From positions 186,001-250,000 of the forward strand of contig NZ_JAGIOR010000001.1 in the NCBI RefSeq assembly GCF_017876795.1: a stretch of 64,000 bases of DNA, read 5' to 3'. Below the pieces are notes generated by a model. That model saw nothing but the letters and a program-made list of their open reading frames with translations, was not told the DNA's origin and searched no databases. Position numbers and translations under genes: made by a program. Positions 45,359 through 55,294 of the stretch are shown here, piece after piece. Numbering within the stretch: the first letter of the stretch is position 1; each line of letters starts with the position of its first letter. Source of the DNA: Rhizobium leguminosarum. Its GTDB lineage: Bacteria; Pseudomonadota; Alphaproteobacteria; Rhizobiales; Rhizobiaceae.

Positions 45359-45445
45359 GCCCAGATGGCGGAATTGGTAGACGCGCCAGCTTCAGGTGCT
45401 GGTACCCGAAAGGGTGTGGAGGTTCGAGTCCTCTTCTGGGCACCA
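45359..45445 (+). tRNA. tRNA-Leu (anticodon CAG), CCA encoded
   Basis: An 87-base class II tRNA. The 7-bp acceptor stem is GCCCAGA / TCTGGGC, then A and genomic CCA. The anticodon stem CCAGC / GCTGG encloses TTCAGGT with anticodon CAG at 45393-45395. A long variable arm (ACCCGAAAGGGT) and the T loop GGTTCGAGTCC are present. It is intact although its 3' end is the attachment site of an integrative element: the last 19 bases recur at 58645-58663. Confidence 0.97.
45427..45445 (+). other. attL core of the tRNA-Leu integrative element
   Basis: AGTCCTCTTCTGGGCACCA, the 3' end of tRNA-Leu including CCA, is identical to 58645-58663. The integrase gene begins within about 100 bp, as usual for elements in tRNA genes. 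Confidence 0.9.
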
Positions 45446-45543
45446 TTCCCATTATAAGTCCTTGTTAGGACATGTGTTTCAGCAAGATCAAAGACTTGCG
45501 AACTGCGCTTGGTACAAACGTTTGGTACAAAGGCAGTTTCACA

Positions 45544-47331
45544 ATGGGTGTCGTGGTGCGCAATCTTTACAACGTAAATGGTAAGTGGAAATACCGAAAG
45601 GTAATCCCCGCTGCGCTTAGACCGCACGTCGCTGGCAACCTCACAGAGTTTGTACGATGGCTTGGTTCGGGCAGCCAAAATAGCGCTGATGTTACTGCCC
45701 GCTATTCGGCGGCTGCCAAGGAGTGCGAAGCCCTTCTTGAGGTGGCGAAGAAGCGTTCACATGCTTCCTATGACGAACTCAGCGCCGAGATGATTGTTCA
45801 TATCATTGAAACCGAGCGCAGCAATTTGCTCTGGGAAGATGATGAGGACCGATTTGACCAAGAAGCAGACATGCTGTTCGAGCACGTTCGCCAGCAGGTC
45901 GCTGCTTCGGGCGCAGGCGCAATCGTCAACGACGATCCCGACCGTCGATGGAATAATCGACAGGAAACGCTTGAGGCATACCTTTCGAACCTTAGACACG
46001 ATTATGCTCGCGGAACGGTCGACGCCTTCCACCTCGGTGAACTCATGGATGTATGTGCGTCTCATGGGCTTCTAGTCGATCCGCAAAACCTGAGCTTCCG
46101 ACGGCTCGGCAAGGCCTACATAGGGATGATGATCGAAGTCGGCGAGGCAAGGCTGCAGCGGCAGAGAGGGATTGTTGTACCGACACCAGAGCCTCCAAAG
46201 GCCGCGACGGTCCAGCAGGTGATCTCCGGCGACCTAACGCTGCGGGAGCTAGCCGAGAAGAAGCTCGCGATGAAGAATAAGAGCGAGGCGACCACTCAGG
46301 CTACCGAAACGGCACTTCGGTTGTTTGAAAGCGTCTATGGTACCCGCGCAATGACAACTATCACACGCAGGGAAGTTGCCGACTGGATATTTCTCCTTCA
46401 GAAAAAGCCGGCCACTCCGGATAAGAAGCACCGTGCTCTCGGTCTGCGAGAGATGGTGGACGCCTATGAAACCCGCAAGGATGTTCAGCGGCTCACCGGC
46501 AAGAGCGTGAACGGCCATGTCAGCCATCTCAACTCAATCTGGGCTTGGGCCAGACAGCGCGGCTTTGTGGATCGTTCGCTAGACAATCCATTCGGTGAGC
46601 AGCGCGTCGATGAACGTCCGCCTGAGGCAAATGAAGGCTTTACGCCGACCCAGCTCCAAGCTCTTTTCAATCTTCCGGTCTTCACGAAGGGAGAACGTCC
46701 CAAAGGTGGCCGGGGTGAGGCGGCATTCTGGCTTCCTCTGCTCCTTCTAACCTATGGTACTCGCCCGGAGGAGATGTGCCAGCTTCTTGTGAGTGATATC
46801 ACTTACGATGACGAGGAAGCCCTTTGGTGCCTCAGAATTACAGACGAAGGGCTTCATCCCGTTAAGGGTCCTAGACACATCAAAGCTGATGGCAACGCTC
46901 TGGTACGCCGTAGCCTCCCCATCACGCAGAAACTCATTGAGCTTGGCTTTATCGACTATGTAGAGCGGCTCCGCCAAACCGGAGAACTGGCGGTGTTTCC
47001 GCTGCTGACCACTAAGGGCAAGCTCGGCTATCTCCATTCCAGCTTCGCAACATGGTGGGGCAAATATGCACGGGAGCACAAGGCCATTCCAGAAAGCGGT
47101 AACAAACCGCTACGCGGCTTCAGGGATACTTGGACAACTGGGGCTGCACGTTCGGGCGTAACGGAAGAGGAGCGCGAGTGGATACAGGGGCACTACGTCG
47201 GGAAAGGGAAGACCGCCAATCGGAACTATGGGACCCGCGATTTCGGCAAGAAAATTGAGCAAATCAACTTCCGGGGGCTAGATCTCTCCAAACTACTGCC
47301 TCCCAAGCTGCTTGGAAAACATGGTGATTGA
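45544..47331 (+). CDS. Tyrosine recombinase (site-specific integrase) of the tRNA-Leu element
   Basis: A 595-residue integrase. It starts GVVVRNLYNVNGKWKYRKVI, the arm-binding region of DUF6538-type integrases, and has a long helical middle part. The C-terminal catalytic domain shows Arg in YGTRPEEM, HIKADG, a second Arg in LRGFRDTW, His in GHYVGKG and a final Tyr in NRNYG. The usual His of the HxxR box appears replaced by Arg (RGFR). ATG 45544 is chosen by the domain start; an ATG at 45472 would add 24 residues. It probably mediates integration into the tRNA gene 99 bp upstream. Confidence 0.88.
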   Translation: MGVVVRNLYNVNGKWKYRKVIPAALRPHVAGNLTEFVRWLGSGSQNSADVTARYSAAAKECEALLEVAKKRSHASYDELSAEMIVHIIETERSNLLWEDDEDRFDQEADMLFEHVRQQVAASGAGAIVNDDPDRRWNNRQETLEAYLSNLRHDYARGTVDAFHLGELMDVCASHGLLVDPQNLSFRRLGKAYIGMMIEVGEARLQRQRGIVVPTPEPPKAATVQQVISGDLTLRELAEKKLAMKNKSEATTQATETALRLFESVYGTRAMTTITRREVADWIFLLQKKPATPDKKHRALGLREMVDAYETRKDVQRLTGKSVNGHVSHLNSIWAWARQRGFVDRSLDNPFGEQRVDERPPEANEGFTPTQLQALFNLPVFTKGERPKGGRGEAAFWLPLLLLTYGTRPEEMCQLLVSDITYDDEEALWCLRITDEGLHPVKGPRHIKADGNALVRRSLPITQKLIELGFIDYVERLRQTGELAVFPLLTTKGKLGYLHSSFATWWGKYAREHKAIPESGNKPLRGFRDTWTTGAARSGVTEEEREWIQGHYVGKGKTANRNYGTRDFGKKIEQINFRGLDLSKLLPPKLLGKHGD

Positions 47332-47511
47332 TTTCCGCGCTCACCTGTCTTTCGTTGATGCAGTGAAGTGAAGATGCATCACCAATGGTGATAAGCCACC
47401 AAATCACTATCTCCACAGCATCGTCCATTGACGCCCCACACGAGGTCTTGCACAGTCCTCTGCGTCGTCCAGTCGGGTCCGGCTAACCTTCACAAATACA
47501 GAATTGAAATT

Positions 47512-49092
47512 ATGGCAGCAGACCTCAAGACGATCTCCGACAAACTGTGGACCACCGCAGACAAGCTTCGGGCCAATTCTGGCATTCTGCCGGCTGAGTA
47601 TGCCCGACCCGTACTCGGCCTCCTGTTCCTACGCCATGCCGACGAGCGGTTTACCGAGGTTGAAGCAAGGCTTGCGCCGCGTGAAGGCTCGCGTATCAAG
47701 CCCGGCCCGGAAGCCTACAAGGCCGAAGGGGCTGTCTTCCTGCCACCTGACGCTAGATTTTCGTTCCTGCTTGCCCTTCCTGAAGGTTTGAACCTTGGCC
47801 GCGCGTTGACAACCGCCATGCGTGAGATCGAGGCAAAGAACCCGGAACTGGCGGACGTGCTGCCGAAGACCTATCAGTCGATCCCCGACGACGTACTCGT
47901 CGAACTGCTTCGCGAGCTTCAGCCGCTGAAAATTCGTGGCGACGCCTTCGGCCACGTCTATGAATATTTCATGGGCAACTTCGCCAAGGACACAATGCAG
48001 AAGGGCGGCGAGTTCTATACGCCCTCGTCTATCGTCCGGCTGATCGTCGAAATCATCGAGCCCTATCACGGGCGGATTCTGGACCCGGCCTGTGGCTCAG
48101 GCGGCATGTTCGTACATTCGGCGGATTTCGTGAAGCGCCATCAGCGAGAGCCCGACAAGGAGCTGTCGATCTATGGTGTCGAGCGGACCCGAGAAACCTG
48201 GCGCTTGGCTCAGATGAATCTTGCGGTGCATGGCCTCTCCGGCAAAATCCTCGACGCCGACACCTATCGGGACCCGACCTTCGAAGAGGTGATGCCAAAG
48301 AAGAACGACAAGGGCCGTTACGAGGGGCCGGGTGGTTTCGATTTCGTCATGGCCAATCCTCCCTTCAACGTAAAGGAACTCGACAAGAGCAAGCTGCTGG
48401 ACGTCGCCAATCGCTTTCCCCACGGTGTCCCAAGTGCCGACAATGCCAACTATCTCTGGATCCAGTTCTTCTGGTCGCGCCTGAACGAGACGGGCCGCGC
48501 CGGATTCGTCATGGCCAATTCCGCAGCCGATGCGCGAGGCACCGAACAAGAGATCCGAAAGAAGCTGATCCAAAGCGGCAGCGTCGATGTCATCGTTTCG
48601 GTGGGACCGAACTTCTTCCTGACGGTTACGCTTCCCTGCACCCTCTGGTTCTTCGACAAGGGCAAGGCGACGGGACCGAGGGCCGATGAGGTGCTGTTCC
48701 TCGATGCCCGACACATCTTCCGCCAGATCGACCGCTCCCATCGCGACTTCACCGAAGAACAGGTCGAGGCTCTGGCCAATATCGTGCGGCTCTGGCGGGG
48801 CGAGGAGCCGGAGTTCTTCACTCACTCGAAGGCGTGGCTGGAGGAACGCTTCCCGGGACTTGCCTACTGTGACGTGGCCGGTCTTTGCCGCAGTGCCACC
48901 CGCGTCGCGATCGCGGGGCACGGTTGGTCGCTCAATCCTGGGCGTTATGTCGGGGTCGCCGCCGGTGAAACGGACGAGGAGGATTTCCGGGAGAAGCTGG
49001 AAGAGTTGCATGAAGAGCTAGAGACGCTGAACGTTGAGGCCGCAAGGCTGCAATCAATTATATCCCAGAATGTTGGTGAGGTGCTGCAATGA
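47512..49092 (+). CDS. hsdM: Type I restriction-modification system methyltransferase subunit
   Basis: A 526-residue N6-adenine methyltransferase. The HsdM N-terminal domain starts DLKTISDKLWTTADKLRANS. The AdoMet motif I is DPACGSGGMFVHS and the catalytic motif IV is MANPPFN. A helical C terminus (EEDFREKLEELHEELETLNV) contacts HsdS. The ATG at 47512 begins the domain; the frame is open upstream to 47428. Its stop overlaps the hsdS start (ATGA). With HsdS it makes the modification enzyme that protects host DNA. Confidence 0.95.
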   Translation: MAADLKTISDKLWTTADKLRANSGILPAEYARPVLGLLFLRHADERFTEVEARLAPREGSRIKPGPEAYKAEGAVFLPPDARFSFLLALPEGLNLGRALTTAMREIEAKNPELADVLPKTYQSIPDDVLVELLRELQPLKIRGDAFGHVYEYFMGNFAKDTMQKGGEFYTPSSIVRLIVEIIEPYHGRILDPACGSGGMFVHSADFVKRHQREPDKELSIYGVERTRETWRLAQMNLAVHGLSGKILDADTYRDPTFEEVMPKKNDKGRYEGPGGFDFVMANPPFNVKELDKSKLLDVANRFPHGVPSADNANYLWIQFFWSRLNETGRAGFVMANSAADARGTEQEIRKKLIQSGSVDVIVSVGPNFFLTVTLPCTLWFFDKGKATGPRADEVLFLDARHIFRQIDRSHRDFTEEQVEALANIVRLWRGEEPEFFTHSKAWLEERFPGLAYCDVAGLCRSATRVAIAGHGWSLNPGRYVGVAAGETDEEDFREKLEELHEELETLNVEAARLQSIISQNVGEVLQ

Positions 49093-50351
49093 AATCACCC
49101 GCTTGGCAGGACGTGACGCTTGGAGAGTTGATTGAGCTAGACGCGGGTTTCGCATTCAAGAGTGCTCAGTACACAGAGGCGGATACTGATATCAAGTTGT
49201 TGCGAGGAGACAACATCGGACAGGGGGGGCTTCGATGGGAGGGTGTAAAGACGTGGCCGAAATCTGACGCCCTCAACCACACTCGGTACGAATTGCGAGT
49301 TGATGATGTCGTGCTGGCAATGGACCGGCCTTGGATAGAGGCGGGGCTGAAGTTCGCCGCAGTCAGACAACGAGACTTGCCATGCCTTCTGGTGCAACGA
49401 GTGGCCCGATTGAGGGCGAAGCATGGTCTACATCAGAGGTATCTACGGTACGTAATCGGTTCGAAGGCGTTTACTAATCATGTGAAGTCCATCACTACCG
49501 GAGTGAATGTGCCGCATATCTCGGGACATGACATCTCCGCGTTCAAGCTGTCCCTGCCCCCCTTTGACATTCAGCAACGTGTCTCCGGCATCCTCTCTGC
49601 CTACGACGACTTGATCGAGGTGAATCAGCGGCGCATTGCGATCCTTGAGGACATAGCGCGGCGACTTTTCGATGAATGGTTCGTCCGCTTCCGCTATCCG
49701 GGCCATGAAGCCGTGCCGTTGATCGAGACGGAACTCGGAACAATGCCTGAGGGATGGCATCCGCGAAAGCTGAGTTGGTGGGCTGCCGAGATCAGAGCCA
49801 CCATTAGTCCGCAGCGAGTTGATCCTCTGATCTCCTATTTAGGTCTTGAGCATCTCCCAAGGCGCTCAATAACATTGGTGGAGGTGGGCAGGGCTCAGGA
49901 CGCCACCAGTTCAAAGCTCAGATTTGAACCCGGAGACATACTTTTCGGCAAGATCCGCCCCTATTTCCACAAGGTCGCATATATGCCTTTCTCCGGCGTG
50001 TGTTCAACTGACGCGATCTGCATCCGTGCAACCAACCCGGACCACACGGCTTTGATCCTCGGCTTGGTCTCAAGCGACGCTTTTGTTGCTCACGCTGTGG
50101 CAACGTCAAATGGCACCAAAATGCCACGCGCCGACTGGAAGGTGCTCAAGAACTATCCTCTCCCTGAGCCGCCAAAGCTCCTGCTCTCAGCCTTTGAGCG
50201 AGCAGTGAATCCCATGATAGAGAGTGCAACAAACTTGGCCGCGCAAAACGTCCGCCTCCGCTCTGCTCGCGATCTTCTTCTCCCCAAGCTGCTCTCTGGC
50301 GAAATCGACGTCTCGACCGCCGAAGAGACCTTTGCCGAGGCGGCGGAATAG
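49089..50351 (+). CDS. hsdS: Type I restriction-modification specificity subunit
   Basis: A 420-residue HsdS with two target recognition domains, residues about 1-165 and 212-380. The conserved helical spacers are LIEVNQRRIAILEDIARRLFDEWF and at the C terminus NLAAQNVRLRSARDLLLPKLLSGEID. TRD1 starts WQDVTLGELIELDAGFAFKS; TRD2 starts around GWHPRKLSWWAAEI. Each TRD reads one half of a bipartite target; the sequence cannot be deduced here. It overlaps hsdM by four bases and is followed by hsdR after three bases. Confidence 0.94.
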   Translation: MKSPAWQDVTLGELIELDAGFAFKSAQYTEADTDIKLLRGDNIGQGGLRWEGVKTWPKSDALNHTRYELRVDDVVLAMDRPWIEAGLKFAAVRQRDLPCLLVQRVARLRAKHGLHQRYLRYVIGSKAFTNHVKSITTGVNVPHISGHDISAFKLSLPPFDIQQRVSGILSAYDDLIEVNQRRIAILEDIARRLFDEWFVRFRYPGHEAVPLIETELGTMPEGWHPRKLSWWAAEIRATISPQRVDPLISYLGLEHLPRRSITLVEVGRAQDATSSKLRFEPGDILFGKIRPYFHKVAYMPFSGVCSTDAICIRATNPDHTALILGLVSSDAFVAHAVATSNGTKMPRADWKVLKNYPLPEPPKLLLSAFERAVNPMIESATNLAAQNVRLRSARDLLLPKLLSGEIDVSTAEETFAEAAE

Positions 50352-50354
50352 TTT

Positions 50355-53300
50355 ATGGCCGACAGCCCGAAGGACATCCAATATGGCATTCCCGAGGGCA
50401 CCCGCGCCACGCTGGCCGGCTTCTCTGAGGACGGGCTCGTAGAGAAACCGGCAATCGAGCTTATGGAGAGCCTCGGCTGGAGCCATTTCAATCTCTATGA
50501 CGAAACCTTCGGTCCCGACGGCTCCCCGTTTCGCGACACGTTGCGCGATCCTTATGTGACCAAGGTGCTTCGGACCGCGCTAGCCCGGCTAAACCCCGGC
50601 TTGCCCCAGGACGCCCTCGACCTCGCCTTCGACATCCTGACGCAAGACCGGGCGTCGATGGTGCCTATAGCCGCGAACCGGGAAGTGCTGGAACTGTTGC
50701 GGGACGGCGTCGATGTGGAATACCGCGACGATGACGGCGGCATGACCAAGGATCGGGTCCGTGTTATCGACTGGCGCCATCTTGACGCCAATGACTTCAC
50801 CCTGATCTCGCAGGTCTGGATTTCGGGCGAACTCCACCGCCGCCGCACGGATCTGATCGGCTTCGTCAACGGAGTGCCGCTGCTTTTCATTGAGCTGAAG
50901 GCCGGACACAGGCGGATCGAGGATGCCTATCGCCACAATGTCCGCGACTACCGCGACAGCATTCCGCAGCTCTTCCGGCCCAATGGGTTTGTTCTCGTCT
51001 CCAACGGTCTCGACACCCGGATCGGCGCTTCGGCCCATTCACCGTGGGATGCTTACAAGGAATGGAAGCGGATCGACGACGAGACCGAGCCGGGCCGCGT
51101 GTCGCTCGAAGCCGCGATCCGTGCCGCCGCCACGCCCGAGCGCCTGATCGACCTTGTCGAGAACTTCCTCATCTTCGAGGAGACCAAGGACGGCCTCGTC
51201 AAGAAGATTGCTCAGAACCACCAGTTCCTCGGGGTGAACAAGGCGGTTCAGGCCGTGGTCAATCTCGGGGAGAACCGAGGCAAGCTCGGGGTCTTCTGGC
51301 ACACGCAAGGGTCAGGCAAGAGCCTTTCCATGCTGACCTTTACGCGAAAGGTATTGCGAACGATCCCCGGGGCCTGGACCTTCGTGATCGTCACCGACCG
51401 CGAGGAACTGGACAAGCAGATTTCCGACGTCTTCGCCGCCTGTGGCGCGGTGACCAAGGATGTGCGGGAGGTTCGCGCCGGGTCGAAGGAGCATTTGAAG
51501 ACGCTGCTACGGGGCAACGAGCGCTACGTCTTCACCCTGATCCACAAGTTCGGCACGGCCAAGGGCGAGACCTTTCCAGTCCTTTCCGAACGGTCGGACA
51601 TCATCGTCATCGCCGACGAGGCCCATCGCTCGCAATATGACACGCTGGCCGCCAACATGCGCCGGGCGTTGCCAAACGCCGCGTTTATCGGTTTCACCGG
51701 GACACCGTTGATGGCCGGGGAAGAGAAGACCCGCGACGTCTTCGGCGAGTACGTCTCGACCTACACCTACCAGCAGTCGACCGAGGACGGAGCCACGGTT
51801 CCGCTCTACTACGAGAATCGCATCCCCGAGCTGGAATTTGCCAACGAGAGCTTCGCCGGGGATCTGGAAGCCGTCATCGAAGAGGCCGATCTCGACGAGG
51901 AACAGGAGCGCGAGCTCGAGAAACGCCTCGGCACCCAATACCACCTGATCACCCGCGAGGACCGTCTGGACCGGATTGCCGAGGACCTCGTTCGCCACTT
52001 CGTCGGTCGCGGCTATCGCGGCAAGGCCATGTTCGTGGCGATCGACAAGGCAACGGCGGTGCGGATGTACGACAAGGTTCGTCGCGCATGGGATGCCGAG
52101 ATTGGACGGCGCGAGACAGCCTTAGTTTCAGGTCCCGCCGATCAACGCGAGAGCTTGGCCGCTGTTATCGCCTTCATGCGCGAGACGGAAATGGCGGTAG
52201 TGGTCAGCCAAGGCCAGAACGAGATTGCCGACATGGAGGCCAAGGGCCTCGACATTCGCACCCACCGTAGGCGTATGATCGAAGAGGATCTGGACGAGCG
52301 GTTCAAGAAGGGCAGCGATCCGCTTCGACTGGTCTTTGTCTGCGCCATGTGGATCACCGGCTTCGATGTACCGACTTGCTCGACTATCTATCTCGATAAG
52401 CCGATGAAGAACCATACTTTGATGCAGACCATCGCCCGGGCAAACCGGAATGCGCCGGGCAAGAAGGCCGGTTTGATCGTCGACTATGTCGGCATCTTCC
52501 GAAATCTGGAGAAGGCGCTCGCCATCTATGCCCTGGGCGGCGCAACGAATGCCAAACCCATCGAGGATAAATCCGCACTGGTCGAGGACCTAGCCCAAGC
52601 CATCGAAGAGGCTCTTGCTTTCTGCCAGGTGCGGGACGTCGACCCGCGTGCGATCCTTGAGGTGACCGGGTTTGACCGGCTGGCGAGGCTCGGCGATGCA
52701 GTAGAAGCGTTGAACGGCACAGACCCCGAGCGCCGCACCTTCCTCGCGCTGGCTTCCAATGTCTGGAATACCTTCAAGGCCGTGCTGCCCGACGCCCGGG
52801 CCGAGCCATACCGCAAGATCTCGGCAGCCATCGAGGTCATTGCCGAGCGTATTCGCTCTCTCGCCGAAAGGCCGGATATCTCCGAGGTCTCCAGCAAGAT
52901 CGAAGCCTTGCTCGACGACTCGATTGCAGGTGTGGAGATCACGGCCCCCATTCGCGAAGACGGCGACACCACCGGCCTGTTCGACCTCTCCCGGATCGAC
53001 ATCGAGCGCCTGAGGGCCATGTTCGACACGGGCAATCGCCAGCGCACCGAGACACAGCGTCTTCGTCGGGCCGTCGAAGATCGGCTGGAGGACATGGTCG
53101 CTCGCAATCCGACGCGCCGTGGCCTCGTCGAGCGCTTCGCGGCTCTGGTCGCTCAATACAATGCCGGAAGCCTGACCGCCGCCGACTTCTTCAATCAGCT
53201 CCTGGCATTGGTCGGCGACATGAACACCGAGGACCAGCGAGCAATCCGTCAGGGCTTGACCGAGGAAGAGCTGGCGATCTTCGACATCCTGACGCAGCCG

Positions 53301-53567
53301 GAGCCGAAGCTCGGACCCGGGGACGAGGACCTCGTCAAGCGCGTGGCCAAATCACTGCTGGAGAAGCTCAAGGCCGAGAAGCTAGTTCTGGACTGGCGGC
53401 TCAAGGAACGGGCCAAGGCGGCAGTCAAGGCGACGATCCAGCAGCTCTATGACGACGGCCTGCCTCAGGCGTATGGGCAAGGCGTATTCGACGACAAGGT
53501 TGAGCGGACATATCAGTGGGTGTTCGAAAAATACGCCGGTGACACAGGAAGCAGCGCGACGAATTGA
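50355..53567 (+). CDS. hsdR: Type I restriction endonuclease subunit
   Basis: A 1070-residue motor-nuclease. The N-terminal nuclease domain has the PD-(D/E)xK-like FIELKAGHRR near residue 180. The SF2 translocase has Walker A HTQGSGKSLSML, DEAHRSQ (motif II), GFTGTPLMAGE (motif III) and FVCAMWITGFDVPTCST with RANRN (motifs V-VI). A long helical C terminus (DUF3387-like) ends near YAGDTGSS. Complete, so the RM system is probably functional. No frameshift seen. Confidence 0.96.
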   Translation: MADSPKDIQYGIPEGTRATLAGFSEDGLVEKPAIELMESLGWSHFNLYDETFGPDGSPFRDTLRDPYVTKVLRTALARLNPGLPQDALDLAFDILTQDRASMVPIAANREVLELLRDGVDVEYRDDDGGMTKDRVRVIDWRHLDANDFTLISQVWISGELHRRRTDLIGFVNGVPLLFIELKAGHRRIEDAYRHNVRDYRDSIPQLFRPNGFVLVSNGLDTRIGASAHSPWDAYKEWKRIDDETEPGRVSLEAAIRAAATPERLIDLVENFLIFEETKDGLVKKIAQNHQFLGVNKAVQAVVNLGENRGKLGVFWHTQGSGKSLSMLTFTRKVLRTIPGAWTFVIVTDREELDKQISDVFAACGAVTKDVREVRAGSKEHLKTLLRGNERYVFTLIHKFGTAKGETFPVLSERSDIIVIADEAHRSQYDTLAANMRRALPNAAFIGFTGTPLMAGEEKTRDVFGEYVSTYTYQQSTEDGATVPLYYENRIPELEFANESFAGDLEAVIEEADLDEEQERELEKRLGTQYHLITREDRLDRIAEDLVRHFVGRGYRGKAMFVAIDKATAVRMYDKVRRAWDAEIGRRETALVSGPADQRESLAAVIAFMRETEMAVVVSQGQNEIADMEAKGLDIRTHRRRMIEEDLDERFKKGSDPLRLVFVCAMWITGFDVPTCSTIYLDKPMKNHTLMQTIARANRNAPGKKAGLIVDYVGIFRNLEKALAIYALGGATNAKPIEDKSALVEDLAQAIEEALAFCQVRDVDPRAILEVTGFDRLARLGDAVEALNGTDPERRTFLALASNVWNTFKAVLPDARAEPYRKISAAIEVIAERIRSLAERPDISEVSSKIEALLDDSIAGVEITAPIREDGDTTGLFDLSRIDIERLRAMFDTGNRQRTETQRLRRAVEDRLEDMVARNPTRRGLVERFAALVAQYNAGSLTAADFFNQLLALVGDMNTEDQRAIRQGLTEEELAIFDILTQPEPKLGPGDEDLVKRVAKSLLEKLKAEKLVLDWRLKERAKAAVKATIQQLYDDGLPQAYGQGVFDDKVERTYQWVFEKYAGDTGSSATN

Positions 53568-53840
53568 TCGCGGGACGTCTGCCCGGCACCGGTACTCAAA
53601 TGATTTTGCTACGAAAATACGCTCCGCCCTCATTAGCAATGCAACCAGCATTAATCCCCCCTCGCCCCCCCCTTGCGTTGAGGAGTGGTGATCGGTCGCT
53701 CGGTTTGACCGCACAGTCAGTGGCGTGTTACTTCTTCGCTGTGACGAGCCGAGGCATTCGCGCCTCGACCCCTGCACCCCTCTGGGGCTGCCGGATTGGG
53801 CCGCTGGAACGGCTTTCTCCGGGATGGGACTATGGAGGTT

Positions 53841-54371
53841 TCATTGTGCACCTCCGGTCTTCTTAGGTGTCAGTACGGTGGACTTGAGTTGGTCAAGCTC
53901 ATCGTCTGATGTCTGAGATCGTACGGCTTTCGTATCTCGTCTCTGCGCATCACGGAGCTTTTTTGCGTCGAGTTTTTCCCGCAGAAGTTTCTCAGCAATC
54001 GGCAGAAGCAATTCCTTAGTCGGTGCGACGTTGTAGTAAGGTCTGCCGTCTGCGGTGCGACTCTTCACTATGAACCCTTTGCCTTCCAAAGACTTCGTAA
54101 TCCTTTGAATGGACCGAGGGCTTACGCCCATGCGGTCAGCGATCGTAGCGGCGCGAGGAAAAACGACATCCTTCGGTCGCCACCAATGCGCCAACAAGTT
54201 CAGAAGCACATTGAGCTCTTCGCTTGAGAGGCGCAGCTCGGACTGGGCAAATAGTAAGACGTCCGGAAGCGCTTGGTATCCAGCCTCGGCCACTTTCCCC
54301 CATCGCTCAGATATCCGAAAGCCTTCCAAAGGCTCCTGCGATGCCAACTCTGATAAGTTCTCAATTCTCAT
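53841..54371 (-). CDS. Helix-turn-helix DNA-binding protein
   Basis: A 176-residue protein. The central winged HTH is at residues about 48-110 (LSSEELNVLLNLLAHWWRP, RAATIADRMGVSPRSIQRIT, then wing SRTADGRPYYNVAPT). The C-terminal 50 residues are strongly charged and helical (KLLREKLDAKKLRDAQRRD). This form resembles replication-initiator-type and phage regulators. It is convergent with hsdR and divergent from the resolvase. The 248 bp upstream contain the candidate res site. The target is unknown. Confidence 0.75.
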   Translation of the reverse strand: MRIENLSELASQEPLEGFRISERWGKVAEAGYQALPDVLLFAQSELRLSSEELNVLLNLLAHWWRPKDVVFPRAATIADRMGVSPRSIQRITKSLEGKGFIVKSRTADGRPYYNVAPTKELLLPIAEKLLREKLDAKKLRDAQRRDTKAVRSQTSDDELDQLKSTVLTPKKTGGAQ

Positions 54372-54489
54372 GTTGAACCATGTAACGTTTAGAAGCTATT
54401 AAGTAAATAACTCTGTTTATTTATGCGCCAAAAATGACGCTTTTTGTGAAGGTCGCCCAGAGTCGCACGGATGAAGGTGCTGCCGGCCG

Positions 54490-54605
54490 AAAGCGTCCAC
54501 TAGCCTATACGGCAGCGTACAGGCACAATTAGGCCGGCTTGGGTGTCCACTAGGGTTGACATCGCCTTGTGTACAGCCTGCGTCTGTGTACACAGCCCTA
54601 ACAGA
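54490..54605. promoter_or_regulatory. Candidate res site and promoter region of the resolvase
   Basis: Two GTCCACTAG copies at 54495-54503 and 54545-54553, spaced 50 bp, are mixed with GTACAG (54517 and 54571) and two inverted TGTGTACA-type units at 54569-54593. A TTGACA lies at 54556-54561. Serine resolvases bind arrays of such inverted half-sites next to their own gene, and this one lies directly upstream. Confidence 0.5.
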
Positions 54606-54619
54606 CAGGACAGGCGACC

Positions 54620-55294
54620 ATGACCAAGACCGTTCTTTACGCCCGCGTTTCGACCGCTGATCAGACCGTAGGCCACCAGAAGACAACGGCAGAGGCCAAA
54701 GGATACGTCTTTGATGAGGTGGTCACCGATGACGGCATATCGGGAAGTGTGTCGCTGAAGGATAGGCCACAGGGCAAACGGTTGCTTGATCTGCTGCGCC
54801 GAGGTGACACCTTGGTCGTCCGGTGGGTTGATCGTCTTGGCCGTGACTACAACGATGTGACCGACACCATCCGCGATTTCATGCGCAGAGGCGTGATCAT
54901 CAAGACCATCATCAACGACATGGAGTTCGACGGGTCGCGTACCGATCCTATGGGAATGGCCCTGCGAGACGCGATGATGACGTTCATGGCTGGCATGGCA
55001 CAGGCGCAGCTTGAGGCCACCAAAGACGCCCAGAGGTCCGGGATTGCCCATGCTCAGACGAAAGAGCCTGAGAAGTTCCTAGGCCGGAAGCCGACCTTCG
55101 ATGGCGACCAGCTTGTCGAGGTAATGCGCCTGCTTGGCCTTGGTACCAGCAACAGCGAAATTGCCAGAAAGACGAGATTGGTGCGGCAGACAATCATTCG
55201 AATTAAAGCCGACCCTGCCAAAGCCGCACAGCAGGTGGCGTCTTGGGAGCAAGCCGAGGAGTTGCGGAAGTCACCAAAGAAGCGCCGGGGCTAG
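54620..55294 (+). CDS. Serine recombinase (resolvase/invertase type)
   Basis: A 224-residue recombinase. The N-terminal catalytic domain begins VLYARVSTADQT; Ser in RVS is the nucleophile and Arg residues in VVRWVDRLGRDY assist. The long helix E follows (FMAGMAQAQLEATKDAQRSG), and a C-terminal HTH_7-type domain (LGTSNSEIARKTRLVRQTIIRIK). This matches Tn3-like resolvases and invertases rather than large serine integrases. No Tn3 transposase is near, so it may resolve multimers of the excised element. Confidence 0.93.
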   Translation: MTKTVLYARVSTADQTVGHQKTTAEAKGYVFDEVVTDDGISGSVSLKDRPQGKRLLDLLRRGDTLVVRWVDRLGRDYNDVTDTIRDFMRRGVIIKTIINDMEFDGSRTDPMGMALRDAMMTFMAGMAQAQLEATKDAQRSGIAHAQTKEPEKFLGRKPTFDGDQLVEVMRLLGLGTSNSEIARKTRLVRQTIIRIKADPAKAAQQVASWEQAEELRKSPKKRRG

